The notes beneath the pieces were generated by a model. It saw only the letters and a program-made list of their open reading frames with translations. It was not told the origin of the DNA and made no database searches. From an uncultured Muribaculaceae bacterium (GTDB lineage: Bacteria > Bacteroidota > Bacteroidia > Bacteroidales > Muribaculaceae): DNA of 64,000 nucleotides. Shown here in pieces: positions 32,810 to 41,163 of this stretch. Location: NCBI GenBank assembly GCA_910577355.1, contig CAJTMY010000002.1:66784-130783 (forward strand), written 5' to 3'. Numbering within the stretch: the first letter of the stretch is position 1; each line of letters begins with the position of its first letter. The translations under genes and the position numbers were made by a program.

Positions 32810-34120
32810 TCATTTTACCAGGATCTTGCTTATCCTGCTTCCTTGACGCCTTATATATACTCCCGGAGCGGCCTCGCCATGCACGGGCATTCCGCTGAGG
32901 TCGAACAGTTCCACCTGCGAATTGACATCATCGGTTGTGACCTGGCTTACGCCCGCAGCATCAATATAATCGCTGAACAATATGCGCATGCTGTTTTCAA
33001 ATTCCTCAGTATCATAATTGTAGATCTGCTGGATATACTCGGTGGGGCGGTTCTGTGAATCGCGGGTGATGTCGCCTTTGATCCATTCAAAAATCTCCTC
33101 CTCGCCCCCGAATGACTCCGATACGTAGACGAGCAGGTCGAGCCCGAAGTCGTCGGTGCGATATCTGTTTGTGGCCACAGTGGTCTCGCTCTCGCCTTCG
33201 AATGTGTACGTTTCGGTGATAACCTCATCGTAGCTGCCGTATATGTCGCACACTGTATGCTCTATGACCGATGTCACTTCCATGCCGTCGATCAGTCCTT
33301 TGATCTCGCCTTTGAACGAACCTAGCTCGTCGCGGTATTCGACATTAATGGAGAGCTCGTCTCCGTCGCTGATCACCTTGGCCGAACTGATGCGGTTTGC
33401 ACCGTACATGAGGTCTTCGTCGGACAATATCTGGCCGTCGGTGCGTTCCCATACGATGTCGGTGTATACGTCGCCTTCTTCCCAATACAGGTTGAATCCG
33501 TTGCTTGTCAGTTCCTCGCTCCATAGCTTCGATGCCTTGCCGTCGGCTCCGTATTCCACGAAGAAGCGTTGTGTGGGGTCGAAAATACCGTTGTAGAGTA
33601 CCCTTCGTTCCACTTTCGTGACATTGCCGTCTGTGTCGCGTGTCACTTCGCGCTCCCAGTTGTTGCCGGTCTGCTGCCACTCGTAGTTGAGCCAGTTGTA
33701 GCCGTAGGTGGCTGTCACGAATCCGGGCACCACGGCGTCGAATTCGCGTACCGTTTTTTCGGAGTTACGGAAGTTAATCAGATCGGATGAACTTTGTGAT
33801 TCACGGGTTTTCCAGTTCCCGTTGTCGTTGTATGTGTATACTATGCGTGTCGCGCCCTCGTTGTCACCGTCTACGGTATAATCTTCGGTGGCAAGCCCCA
33901 TACTGTTGTAGGTGTAGTTGTTGGTTTCGGTGAGTATCCATTCGCCTTCCCACAGGAACATCTGCTGGGTGGCAGGGCACCATATTTCGGCGTGGGACGC
34001 TTCGTCGGATTTTGCCGCCGGTTTGAATATGCGTTTCGCTACCGGAGCATGGCGTGGCGCGGCCGGCAGCGAGATCGCTCCTGCGATAAGAAGCACGGAG
34101 AGAATGTAAAGTTTTTTCAT
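32810..34120 (-). CDS. Secreted protein with T9SS-type sorting tail
   Basis: The start is set at the ATG at 34120, followed by MKKLYILSVLLIAGAISL, a signal peptide. The 436-residue mature part is beta-rich and full of repeated TYNDNGNW, VTRDTDGNVTKVE and ITRDSQNRPTEY-like strands that recall YD/RHS-like hairpin repeats. The last 50 residues (VELFDLSGMPVHGE, then APGVYIRRQGSRISKILVK) look like a type A type IX secretion sorting domain. The protein is thus probably moved to or through the outer membrane. Its target is unknown. The promoter box TATCTTTG lies at 34160-34153. Confidence 0.75.
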   Translation of the reverse strand: MKKLYILSVLLIAGAISLPAAPRHAPVAKRIFKPAAKSDEASHAEIWCPATQQMFLWEGEWILTETNNYTYNSMGLATEDYTVDGDNEGATRIVYTYNDNGNWKTRESQSSSDLINFRNSEKTVREFDAVVPGFVTATYGYNWLNYEWQQTGNNWEREVTRDTDGNVTKVERRVLYNGIFDPTQRFFVEYGADGKASKLWSEELTSNGFNLYWEEGDVYTDIVWERTDGQILSDEDLMYGANRISSAKVISDGDELSINVEYRDELGSFKGEIKGLIDGMEVTSVIEHTVCDIYGSYDEVITETYTFEGESETTVATNRYRTDDFGLDLLVYVSESFGGEEEIFEWIKGDITRDSQNRPTEYIQQIYNYDTEEFENSMRILFSDYIDAAGVSQVTTDDVNSQVELFDLSGMPVHGEAAPGVYIRRQGSRISKILVK

Positions 34121-34152
34121 CAGCAATTTTATTAATTCGGTGAATATTGTTG

Positions 34153-34160
34153 CAAAGATA
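34153..34160 (-). promoter_or_regulatory. Promoter -7 box of the secreted-protein gene
   Basis: The minus strand reads TATCTTTG, 33 bases before the ATG at 34120. Confidence 0.5.
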
Positions 34161-34181
34161 CGAAATCTTTTGTGATTATTT

Positions 34182-34212
34182 TTTGCTGTTTCGGCGATAT
34201 GTCGTATTTTTG
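34182..34212 (+). promoter_or_regulatory. rel/spoT promoter
   Basis: TTTG (34182-34185) and TATTTTTG (34205-34212) are spaced by 19 bases. The start codon follows 22 bases later. Confidence 0.65.
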
Positions 34213-34234
34213 TGCTTTAAGATAAAGAAGATTT

Positions 34235-36484
34235 ATGACAGATGTTAGACAGATGACTCCGGAAGAGGAAGACCGCATGATAGAAGATGCATTTGCCGAT
34301 GTTCTCAACGGTTACCTGCGCAGCAATCATCGCAAGAAGGTTGAGATTATCGAGCGTGCCTACAGGTTTGCCAAGGAGGCGCACAAGGGCGTGCGCCGAC
34401 GTTCGGGTGAACCTTATATCCTGCATCCCATTGCAGTGGCGAAAATAGCGAGCCAGGAGATAGGGCTGGGTTCTACGAGCATCTGTGCCGCTCTGCTTCA
34501 CGATGTGGTGGAGGACACTGATTTCACTGTCGAGGATATCGAGCAGCACTTCGGTCATAAGATCGCATGTCTTGTCGAGGGGCTTACAAAGATCTCGGGA
34601 GGCATATTCGGAGACAAGGCCTCGGCTCAGGCCGAGAATTTCCGCAAGTTGCTGCTTACCATGAGCGAGGATATACGAGTGGTGCTTGTAAAAATGGCCG
34701 ACCGTCTGCACAACATGCGTACCTTGGGCTCTATGGCTCCAAACAAGCAATACAAGATTGCCGGTGAGACTTTGTATATTTACGCCCCGCTGGCCCATCG
34801 CCTCGGCTTGTTCGCCATAAAGACCGAGCTTGAGGATCTTGCTTTCAAATATGAACACCCCAAGACGTACGAGACTATCTCGCGCAAGATTGCCGAGAGC
34901 GAGGCGAAGCGTTCGGCTGTCTACACCGATTTTTCGCTGCCTATCAAGGAAAAGCTCGATAGTCTGGGGCTTAAATATGAAGCCAAGGCACGGTTGAAAT
35001 CCGTATATTCCATATGGAACAAGATGGAGACCAAGCACGTCCCCTTTGAGGAGGTGTATGACCTGTATGCGATGCGCATAGTGTTTGACTGCGATGATCC
35101 GGCGCGCGAGAAGACGATATGCTGGAATATCTATGCGGCCATCACCGACCTGTATCGTCTGCATCCCGAACGTACCCGCGACTGGATATCCACCCCCAAG
35201 GCCAACGGTTATCAGGCACTGCACCTTACGGTTATGGGCCCAGACGGCAACTGGGTGGAGGTGCAGATACGCAGCAGGCGTATGGACGAGATAGCCGAGA
35301 AAGGCTTCGCTGCCCATTGGAAGTATAAGATCGGTGAAGGCGACGAGGAGAGTGAGCTCAATGCATGGCTGCGCACCATCAAGGATATTCTTGACAATCC
35401 CGAGCCGTCGGCCATCGATTTCCTCGATACGGTGAAACTCAATCTTTTTGCATCGGAAATAGTGGTGTTCACGCCCAAGGGCGAGCTTATAACCCTGCCT
35501 GCCGGTGCCACCGTACTCGATGTGGCTTTCGCCCTGCACAGCGAGATAGGCATGCACTGCATAGCCGGAAAGGTGAATCATAAGCTGGTGCCTCTCAGCT
35601 CGCGTCTTGATTCTGGCGACCAGGTGGAGATCCTCACCTCGCAATCGCAGAGTCCTCAGCCCGAATGGGCCGATTTCCTTGTCACGGCACATGCCAAGAC
35701 ACGACTCAGGGCTGCCTTGCGCAAGATGCGCCAGCCTATCATGGCCCGTGGCAGGGAGTTGCTGCGCGAATGGCTTGCCGAGAACAATATACCCGATACA
35801 AATGCGGTGATATCGAAGATAATAGGCACGTATCATGTGCCCAATCGCGACGAGCTGTGCTATCAGCTTGGCAACGAGGAGATAATGCTCGGGGATTTCC
35901 TTGTGAAGGCCTTGCGCAAGCCCGCCGAAGCATCCGGAAAGACAGGCATCATAGGCAAGATATTGCGTATCGGCAAAAAAAAGTCCGATGTGCCGACCGT
36001 TGCCGGAGGCGACAACCTGCCGGCGATAAATCCCAAGGAAATATATACCCTGCGTTGCGACGACCGCGGCAACGCCAATTTCTGCACGTCGGATTGCTGC
36101 ACCCCGATTCCCGGAGATGACACGCTGGGATTCATAACCGATGCCGGCAAGATGGAGATACACTCGCTCGACTGTCCACGTGCCCAGCTCCTCAAGGCCG
36201 GATACGGCCCCCGCATAGTGGCGACACGGTGGGAGAACGCCGGGGCCAAATTCATGGTCAGACTGCACATAGAGGGTATAGACCGTCATGGAATATTGCA
36301 GGAACTTACCAATATGATTTCAACACACTTAGCCATTGATATACGAAAACTCGACATAGAAGCGAGCGCAGAAGTGTTCAGCTGCGACCTTTGGGTGCGC
36401 GTGGTGTCGGCCGAGGCAGTCGACGACCTTATAGCACGCATCCTGTCTATCGACGGCGTTAAGTCAGCTACCCGTATACAATGA
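34235..36484 (+). CDS. spoT: Bifunctional (p)ppGpp synthetase/hydrolase RelA/SpoT
   Basis: The 749-residue protein has all long-RSH domains in order. The HD hydrolase has ALLHDVVEDTDFT near residue 87-99. The synthetase has RLKSVYSIWNKM, DLYAMRIVFD and GYQALHLTVMGP. A TGS domain carries ITLPAGATVLDVAFALH. The zinc-finger region has CTSDCCTPIPGD, and the ACT domain ends the protein. Both active sites look intact, so it should make and destroy the stringent-response alarmone. It overlaps the next gene by four bases (ATGA), tying it to a second HD-domain signalling enzyme. Confidence 0.97.
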   Translation: MTDVRQMTPEEEDRMIEDAFADVLNGYLRSNHRKKVEIIERAYRFAKEAHKGVRRRSGEPYILHPIAVAKIASQEIGLGSTSICAALLHDVVEDTDFTVEDIEQHFGHKIACLVEGLTKISGGIFGDKASAQAENFRKLLLTMSEDIRVVLVKMADRLHNMRTLGSMAPNKQYKIAGETLYIYAPLAHRLGLFAIKTELEDLAFKYEHPKTYETISRKIAESEAKRSAVYTDFSLPIKEKLDSLGLKYEAKARLKSVYSIWNKMETKHVPFEEVYDLYAMRIVFDCDDPAREKTICWNIYAAITDLYRLHPERTRDWISTPKANGYQALHLTVMGPDGNWVEVQIRSRRMDEIAEKGFAAHWKYKIGEGDEESELNAWLRTIKDILDNPEPSAIDFLDTVKLNLFASEIVVFTPKGELITLPAGATVLDVAFALHSEIGMHCIAGKVNHKLVPLSSRLDSGDQVEILTSQSQSPQPEWADFLVTAHAKTRLRAALRKMRQPIMARGRELLREWLAENNIPDTNAVISKIIGTYHVPNRDELCYQLGNEEIMLGDFLVKALRKPAEASGKTGIIGKILRIGKKKSDVPTVAGGDNLPAINPKEIYTLRCDDRGNANFCTSDCCTPIPGDDTLGFITDAGKMEIHSLDCPRAQLLKAGYGPRIVATRWENAGAKFMVRLHIEGIDRHGILQELTNMISTHLAIDIRKLDIEASAEVFSCDLWVRVVSAEAVDDLIARILSIDGVKSATRIQ

Positions 36485-38496
36485 AGAATATTTTGAGCAT
36501 AATAAACGGCAACCTCGTGCTGAAGCGTGTTCTGGCGACACTCGCGGCGGCCATCATAATAGTATGGTTCTATCCTCATCCCGGTACTCATAAGTTTATC
36601 TATGAGCAGGGAAGACCATGGAATTACAATCAGCTTATCGCACCGTTTGATATTCCCATCCATCCCGATTCGCTTACCGTCCGGGGCATCCGGGACACTC
36701 TTGACGCTCGTTTTGTGCCGATATACCGGGTGCATACACAGATAGTCGATTCAATAATCGACGCGCTGCCGCGCGGGCCGATGGCTTCGCGTCTTTCTCC
36801 TATAATAAGGCGTGCATATGGCCGTGGTGTGGTAGAAGCCGCCACTATGGAAAAAATACGCGGCGGCGATTTGCCTAAGGTGCGTGTCCTTGAGAAAAAT
36901 ATCCTCAGTGAGGAGTCTACAGCAACCTTCACAACCCCTAGAGAGCTTTATCTGCGTATCGACAGCGCTATAACCGATCCAGTACTGCGCAGATACTTCC
37001 TTACCGCCGACCTGCACAGCCTGCTGAGACCGAACCTCGTATACAGTGAGGCCGAGAGCCGCCGCCACTACGACAACGAATTCCAGACGCTCACCGCCGA
37101 CCGCGGCGTGATACTTCAGGGACAGGCCATAATAAACAAAGGCGATATAATTTCGCCTCAGGACTTTACCAACCTTCATACATACGAGGAGCTGCTCGAC
37201 GCGCAGCAATCGCGGCAGAACCATTCCATGCTGCTCACCTGGCTGGGGCAGTTTATGTTTGTGTCGATGCTTCTTACGCTTCTCATCGGCTATCTTGCCA
37301 TCATAGCTCCTGCCGTCTATGCCGGTTTCCGGGCCGTGCTGTTCATATTGTCGATAATCACGCTGTTTTTCCTTATTGCGGCCGGCATCAATGCGTTTGT
37401 GCCCGGAGGTGTATATATAGTGCCGCTCGCCATAGTGCCCATACTGGTGCTTGTGTTCTTCGACGAACGTACGGCGTTGTTCACGGCGGCTGTCACCATA
37501 TTGCTCATCGCACCGATCACATCTTTCGCACTTGAATTCATATTCCTTGAATTCTGCGCGAGCGCGGCAGCAGTATATTCGTTGCGTGAATTGTCGCAGC
37601 GTTCGCAGCTGCTCCGTACGGCTGCGATAGTGGCGGTAGCCTATGTGCTCGGCTATGTCGCATTGGAGCTTCTGATGAACGGCTCTCTTGACGGATGGAC
37701 GTGGCGCATGCCGGTGTTCCTTGCGGCCAATGCCCTGTTGGTTTCGATTGCTTATATCCTGATGTTTGCAGTGGAGAGGGTGTTCGGGTTTGTGTCTGTG
37801 GTAACGCTTGTAGAACTGTCGGATACCAATCAGCCGCTTCTGCGTCAGCTCAGTGATGTGTGCCCCGGCACTTTCCAGCATGCCATGGCTGTGAGCAATC
37901 TTGCCTCGGATGCGGCGCGTGCCATGGGCGCCAACGAGCAGCTTGTCCGTGCGGGAGCCCTGTATCATGATATCGGCAAGATGACAAATCCGGCATTCTT
38001 CACGGAGAACCAGCATGGAGTGAATCCGCACGACGCGCTGCCTCCCGAGCAGAGCGCCCGCATAGTGATCGATCATGTGGCCGACGGCCTGCGGGCTGCC
38101 GACAAGGCTGGGCTGCCGGGGGTAATCAAAGACTTCATACGCGAGCATCATGGAGCCGGCAAGGCAAAATATTTTTATTATCAGGCTGCGCAGGCTTGTC
38201 CTGAAGGAAAATCGCCCGATGAGGAAACGTTCACCTATCCGGGGCCGAATCCGCGCAGCCGTGAGACATCGCTCCTGATGATGGCCGATGCGGTGGAGGC
38301 TGCCTCGCGGTCGCTGAAGGATTACAGCCGCGAATCCATATCGGCGCTTGTCGACAAGATAGTCGACGGACAGATCGCCGACGGCATGCACAACGATTCC
38401 ACTCTCGAGTTCCGCGACGTGAAGCTTATCAAGGCCGCTTTTGTCAAGCGGCTCATGACAATCTATCATACACGCATCGCGTATCCGAAGGCATAA
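36481..38496 (+). CDS. 7TM-HD family phosphohydrolase (PgpH-like)
   Basis: The 671-residue membrane protein has an N-terminal helix (about 14-34) and an outside 7TMR-HDED-type domain. A block of seven hydrophobic helices (about 255-445) follows, then a cytoplasmic HD domain with CPGTFQHAMAVSNLASDAA, ALYHDIGKM and IREHHGAGK. PgpH of this family degrades cyclic di-AMP, so a c-di-AMP or related nucleotide role is likely. All HD metal ligands seem present. It is translationally coupled to the rel/spoT gene, putting two nucleotide-signal enzymes in one operon. Confidence 0.92.
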   Translation: MKNILSIINGNLVLKRVLATLAAAIIIVWFYPHPGTHKFIYEQGRPWNYNQLIAPFDIPIHPDSLTVRGIRDTLDARFVPIYRVHTQIVDSIIDALPRGPMASRLSPIIRRAYGRGVVEAATMEKIRGGDLPKVRVLEKNILSEESTATFTTPRELYLRIDSAITDPVLRRYFLTADLHSLLRPNLVYSEAESRRHYDNEFQTLTADRGVILQGQAIINKGDIISPQDFTNLHTYEELLDAQQSRQNHSMLLTWLGQFMFVSMLLTLLIGYLAIIAPAVYAGFRAVLFILSIITLFFLIAAGINAFVPGGVYIVPLAIVPILVLVFFDERTALFTAAVTILLIAPITSFALEFIFLEFCASAAAVYSLRELSQRSQLLRTAAIVAVAYVLGYVALELLMNGSLDGWTWRMPVFLAANALLVSIAYILMFAVERVFGFVSVVTLVELSDTNQPLLRQLSDVCPGTFQHAMAVSNLASDAARAMGANEQLVRAGALYHDIGKMTNPAFFTENQHGVNPHDALPPEQSARIVIDHVADGLRAADKAGLPGVIKDFIREHHGAGKAKYFYYQAAQACPEGKSPDEETFTYPGPNPRSRETSLLMMADAVEAASRSLKDYSRESISALVDKIVDGQIADGMHNDSTLEFRDVKLIKAAFVKRLMTIYHTRIAYPKA

Positions 38497-38522
38497 ACCA
38501 TAGATTCGGTGTATTTGTTGTA

Positions 38523-38554
38523 ACGGTAGGACGGGTATCTCCCCGTTCTGCCGT
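38523..38554 (+). terminator. Hairpin between the 7TM-HD gene and the CBS protein gene
   Basis: Arms 38523-38535 and 38542-38554 pair with two G-U positions, followed by a T7 run that ends at the next ATG (38567). It looks like a terminator or attenuator lying over the translation start region of the next gene. Confidence 0.6.
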
Positions 38555-38566
38555 TTCAATTTTTTT

Positions 38567-39847
38567 ATGGAAGACGTATTCATCATTCTATTGCTGATAT
38601 TGCTCAACGGGGTATTCTCCATGTCTGAGATAGCTCTTATCTCGGCACGCAAGTCGCGCCTGGCCGCAGAGGCCAAGCGTGGCAGCCGCGGAGCACGCGC
38701 CGCTTTGCGGCTTGCGGAGGATCCAGACCGTTTTCTGTCTACCATACAGATCGGAATCACACTAATAGGCATTCTCACCGGTATATATTCGGGTGCGGCT
38801 CTTGCCGGGGATGTCGGCGACATGTTGCAGCGACTCGGTCTGGAACCCCGCACTGCGCGCAGTGTGGGACAGGTGGCTATTGTGGTCATTGTCACTTATC
38901 TGTCGATAGTCGCAGGCGAACTTGTACCGAAACGTATCGGCCTTGCGCTTGCCACGCCCGCGGCGAGATTTATCTCGCGGCCTATGACAATCCTGTCTGT
39001 AGTCGCGATGCCGGCTGTATGGCTGCTGTCTGTCTCCACGTCATTGATAGTGAAGGCGCTCGGGCTGAGCGACCGGAAGAGTCCCGTCACGGAGGAGGAG
39101 ATAAGGTCGCTGATACAAGACGGCACCGCGGCCGGAGAAGTGCGCAAGGTGGAGCAGGATATAATGGAGCGTGCTCTTATCCTCGGCGACCTGCGGATAT
39201 CATCGATCATGACTCCCAAAGGCGATGTGGTGTCGATGCGCCTTGACATGACAGCCGATGATGTGCGCCGTGTGCTTGCCGACCGGCTGCACAACGCCTA
39301 TCCCGTATACTGCGGAGAAACACATGCTGTTGTATGCGGAGTGGTATCGCTCAAGCGTCTTGTCCTTGCCATCGACAAGCCGGGATTCGTGCTGCGTGAT
39401 GTCGTGGCCGAACCTCAGTATTTTCCTGAGTCGATGAATGTATATGATGCACTTGACAGGATGAAAGATCGCGGCGTTCATTTCGCTTTGGTTTGCGACG
39501 AGTTCGGCGACATGGCCGGGGTGATCACCCCGGCTGATATACTTGAAGGGCTTGTCGGTACGATGCCGCGGACGGCTAAATGCCCCGATATTATAGAGGC
39601 TGCGGACGGCAATGAGTGGATTGTCGATGCCGCCCTGCCGCTTTATGACGTGCTGAGTCGTCTAGACCTCGATGATTTATATTCTCCTGCGGGCTATTCG
39701 ACTGTGGCGGGATTGGTTCTCGAGCAGTTGCGCCATGTGCCCGAGCCCGGCGAGTGTTTCGAATGGAATGGAATAGGCATCGAAGTGCTGAGTCTTGCCG
39801 GTGCCAGGATCGATAAGGTAAGACTGCGGCTTCGCGAGGCAGTATAA
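38567..39847 (+). CDS. CNNM/CorC-type membrane protein with CBS pair (GldE/hemolysin-like)
   Basis: The 426-residue protein starts with a CNNM (DUF21) membrane domain of about four helices, with SMSEIALISARKSRLA near residue 16 and GELVPKRIGLALA near 116. Two CBS domains follow (from ILGDLRISSIMTPKGDVV), and a CorC_HlyC C-terminal domain begins about residue 345. Family members move or sense Mg2+; in Bacteroidetes relatives include GldE. The binding site for adenine nucleotides is expected in the CBS pair. A precise role is not shown by the neighbours. Confidence 0.88.
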   Translation: MEDVFIILLLILLNGVFSMSEIALISARKSRLAAEAKRGSRGARAALRLAEDPDRFLSTIQIGITLIGILTGIYSGAALAGDVGDMLQRLGLEPRTARSVGQVAIVVIVTYLSIVAGELVPKRIGLALATPAARFISRPMTILSVVAMPAVWLLSVSTSLIVKALGLSDRKSPVTEEEIRSLIQDGTAAGEVRKVEQDIMERALILGDLRISSIMTPKGDVVSMRLDMTADDVRRVLADRLHNAYPVYCGETHAVVCGVVSLKRLVLAIDKPGFVLRDVVAEPQYFPESMNVYDALDRMKDRGVHFALVCDEFGDMAGVITPADILEGLVGTMPRTAKCPDIIEAADGNEWIVDAALPLYDVLSRLDLDDLYSPAGYSTVAGLVLEQLRHVPEPGECFEWNGIGIEVLSLAGARIDKVRLRLREAV

Positions 39848-39850
39848 ATA

Positions 39851-39878
39851 AGAGGGGCGCACATTTGTACGGCCCTCT
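39851..39878. terminator. Convergent hairpin between the CBS protein gene and a small secreted protein gene
   Basis: AGAGGG (39851-39856) pairs with CCCTCT (39873-39878), with weak extra pairing inside. A T-run (39890-39895) follows. It is short, so confidence is modest. Confidence 0.45.
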
Positions 39879-39893
39879 AAATCAAAGAGTTTT

Positions 39894-40295
39894 TTAGAGT
39901 ATTCCGGACACGACCTCGTCTCCTCCCTGTGCATATACTATAACCATGCTGTTGCCGGGGTTGTTTACAATGGCGAGGGCTCGGTTGCGACCGTTTTCCT
40001 GTCTGTTGGAATATGCGATTACATGCATATTGTTGTCATCGGTTATTTCCAGCTCCAGTTTGTCGGTGATTTCAGAAACAATCTTCTCCACTTGTGAGAG
40101 CGATGATTCCGGTGCACCCATAAAAATCACGACTTTGCCCCAGTCCAGGCCTTCTTTGACGCAGTCTTCTGCAGGAACATCATTGATATTGGCTTCCGGT
40201 ATGGCTTTTATCCGATTGTATGCCTCGTCGAGTGTGATGGCATTTGCGGCGACAGTTGCCAACGCAGCGATAATCACCATTAATATTTTATTCAT
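39894..40295 (-). CDS. Small secreted protein, DUF4252-like
   Basis: The 133-residue protein has a clear signal peptide (MNKILMVIIAALATVAANA). An alpha/beta domain follows that repeats a helix-strand pattern, with VEKIVSEITDKLELEITDDN and ALAIVNNPGNSMVIVYAQGG. The layout is like DUF4252 proteins of Bacteroidetes, which are exported and of unknown function. No lipobox cysteine is present, so it should be periplasmic or secreted. It lies downstream of no clear partner and faces the CBS protein gene. Confidence 0.65.
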   Translation of the reverse strand: MNKILMVIIAALATVAANAITLDEAYNRIKAIPEANINDVPAEDCVKEGLDWGKVVIFMGAPESSLSQVEKIVSEITDKLELEITDDNNMHVIAYSNRQENGRNRALAIVNNPGNSMVIVYAQGGDEVVSGIL

Positions 40296-40327
40296 ATCTG
40301 TAATCTATTCGGATATGGTTGAAAAAT

Positions 40328-40358
40328 GAGGAGCATGCCCGAGAGAGGCACGCTCCTC
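40328..40358 (-). terminator. Terminator of the frdCAB operon
   Basis: A 12-base stem (40328-40339 with 40347-40358, one mismatch, loop 7) lies 24 bases after the frdB stop and is followed on the minus strand by a T5 run. Confidence 0.8.
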
Positions 40359-40381
40359 CTGATATTATCTGTGCGGGGAGA

Positions 40382-41137
40382 TCAGTCTGAGCACTTGGCT
40401 TTGATGAACTCGCGGTTGAGACGGGCGATGTTGCTCAGGGGAATGCTCTTGGGGCACTCTGCGGCGCATGCACCGGTGTTGGTGCAGTTGCCGAATCCGA
40501 GCTCGTCCATCTTGGCCACCATAGCGCGGGCGCGACGCTTGCGCTCCACCTGACCCTGAGGCAGAAGGGCAAACTGGCTCACCTTGGCCGATACGAAGAG
40601 CATGGCCGAGCCGTTCTTGCAGGCAGCGACGCAGGCGCCGCAGCCAATGCATGTAGCCGAGTCCATGGCCACGTCGGCCACTTCTTTCGATATGGGGGTC
40701 GAGTTGGCGTCGGGAGCACCGCCGCAGTTGAAAGATACATAGCCGCCGGCCTGCTGTATCTTGTCGAATGCTTCGCGGTCTACCATCAGGTCGCGCACTA
40801 CGGGGAATGCGGCCGAGCGCCAGGGCTCGATTGTGATGGTCTCGCCGTCGTGGAATTTGCGCATGTGGAGCTGGCAGGTGGTGATGCCCTGTACCGGGCC
40901 GTGGGGATGGCCGTTGATATAGAGCGAGCACATGCCGCATATGCCTTCACGGCAGTCCGAGTCGAACACTACGGGCTCCTCGCCCTGCTCTACAAGCTTC
41001 TGGTTGAGCATGTCGAGCATCTCGAGGAACGAGCTGCCTGTGGATACATTGTCGAGGTGGTAGTTGACGAACTGGCCTTTCTCTTTGGGACCACGTTGAC
41101 GCCAAATTTTCAGATTTACGCTGATTGTATGTTCCAT
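40382..41137 (-). CDS. frdB: Fumarate reductase/succinate dehydrogenase iron-sulfur subunit
   Basis: The 251-residue electron-transfer subunit has the [2Fe-2S] ligands in CREGICGMCSLYING near residue 59-73. The [4Fe-4S]/[3Fe-4S] ligands are in CIGCGACVAACKNG and CTNTGACAAECPKSIP. It carries electrons between the cytochrome b subunit and the flavin subunit on the inner face of the membrane. In gut Bacteroidales the complex mainly reduces fumarate with menaquinol, giving succinate and ion-gradient energy. It is the last gene of the operon. Confidence 0.97.
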   Translation of the reverse strand: MEHTISVNLKIWRQRGPKEKGQFVNYHLDNVSTGSSFLEMLDMLNQKLVEQGEEPVVFDSDCREGICGMCSLYINGHPHGPVQGITTCQLHMRKFHDGETITIEPWRSAAFPVVRDLMVDREAFDKIQQAGGYVSFNCGGAPDANSTPISKEVADVAMDSATCIGCGACVAACKNGSAMLFVSAKVSQFALLPQGQVERKRRARAMVAKMDELGFGNCTNTGACAAECPKSIPLSNIARLNREFIKAKCSD

Positions 41138-41163
41138 AATTTGTATTCTTACGTGGTTGAGGT

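Noticed and set aside
34217..36289. 690-codon open frame on the minus strand opposite rel/spoT
   Set aside because: It is a codon-bias shadow: the opposite strand encodes a complete RSH protein with all domains, while this frame has no recognisable motif.
36751..38895. 714-codon open frame on the minus strand opposite the 7TM-HD gene
   Set aside because: Low-complexity basic composition, spans the end of one real gene and the start of the next; no start context or domain.
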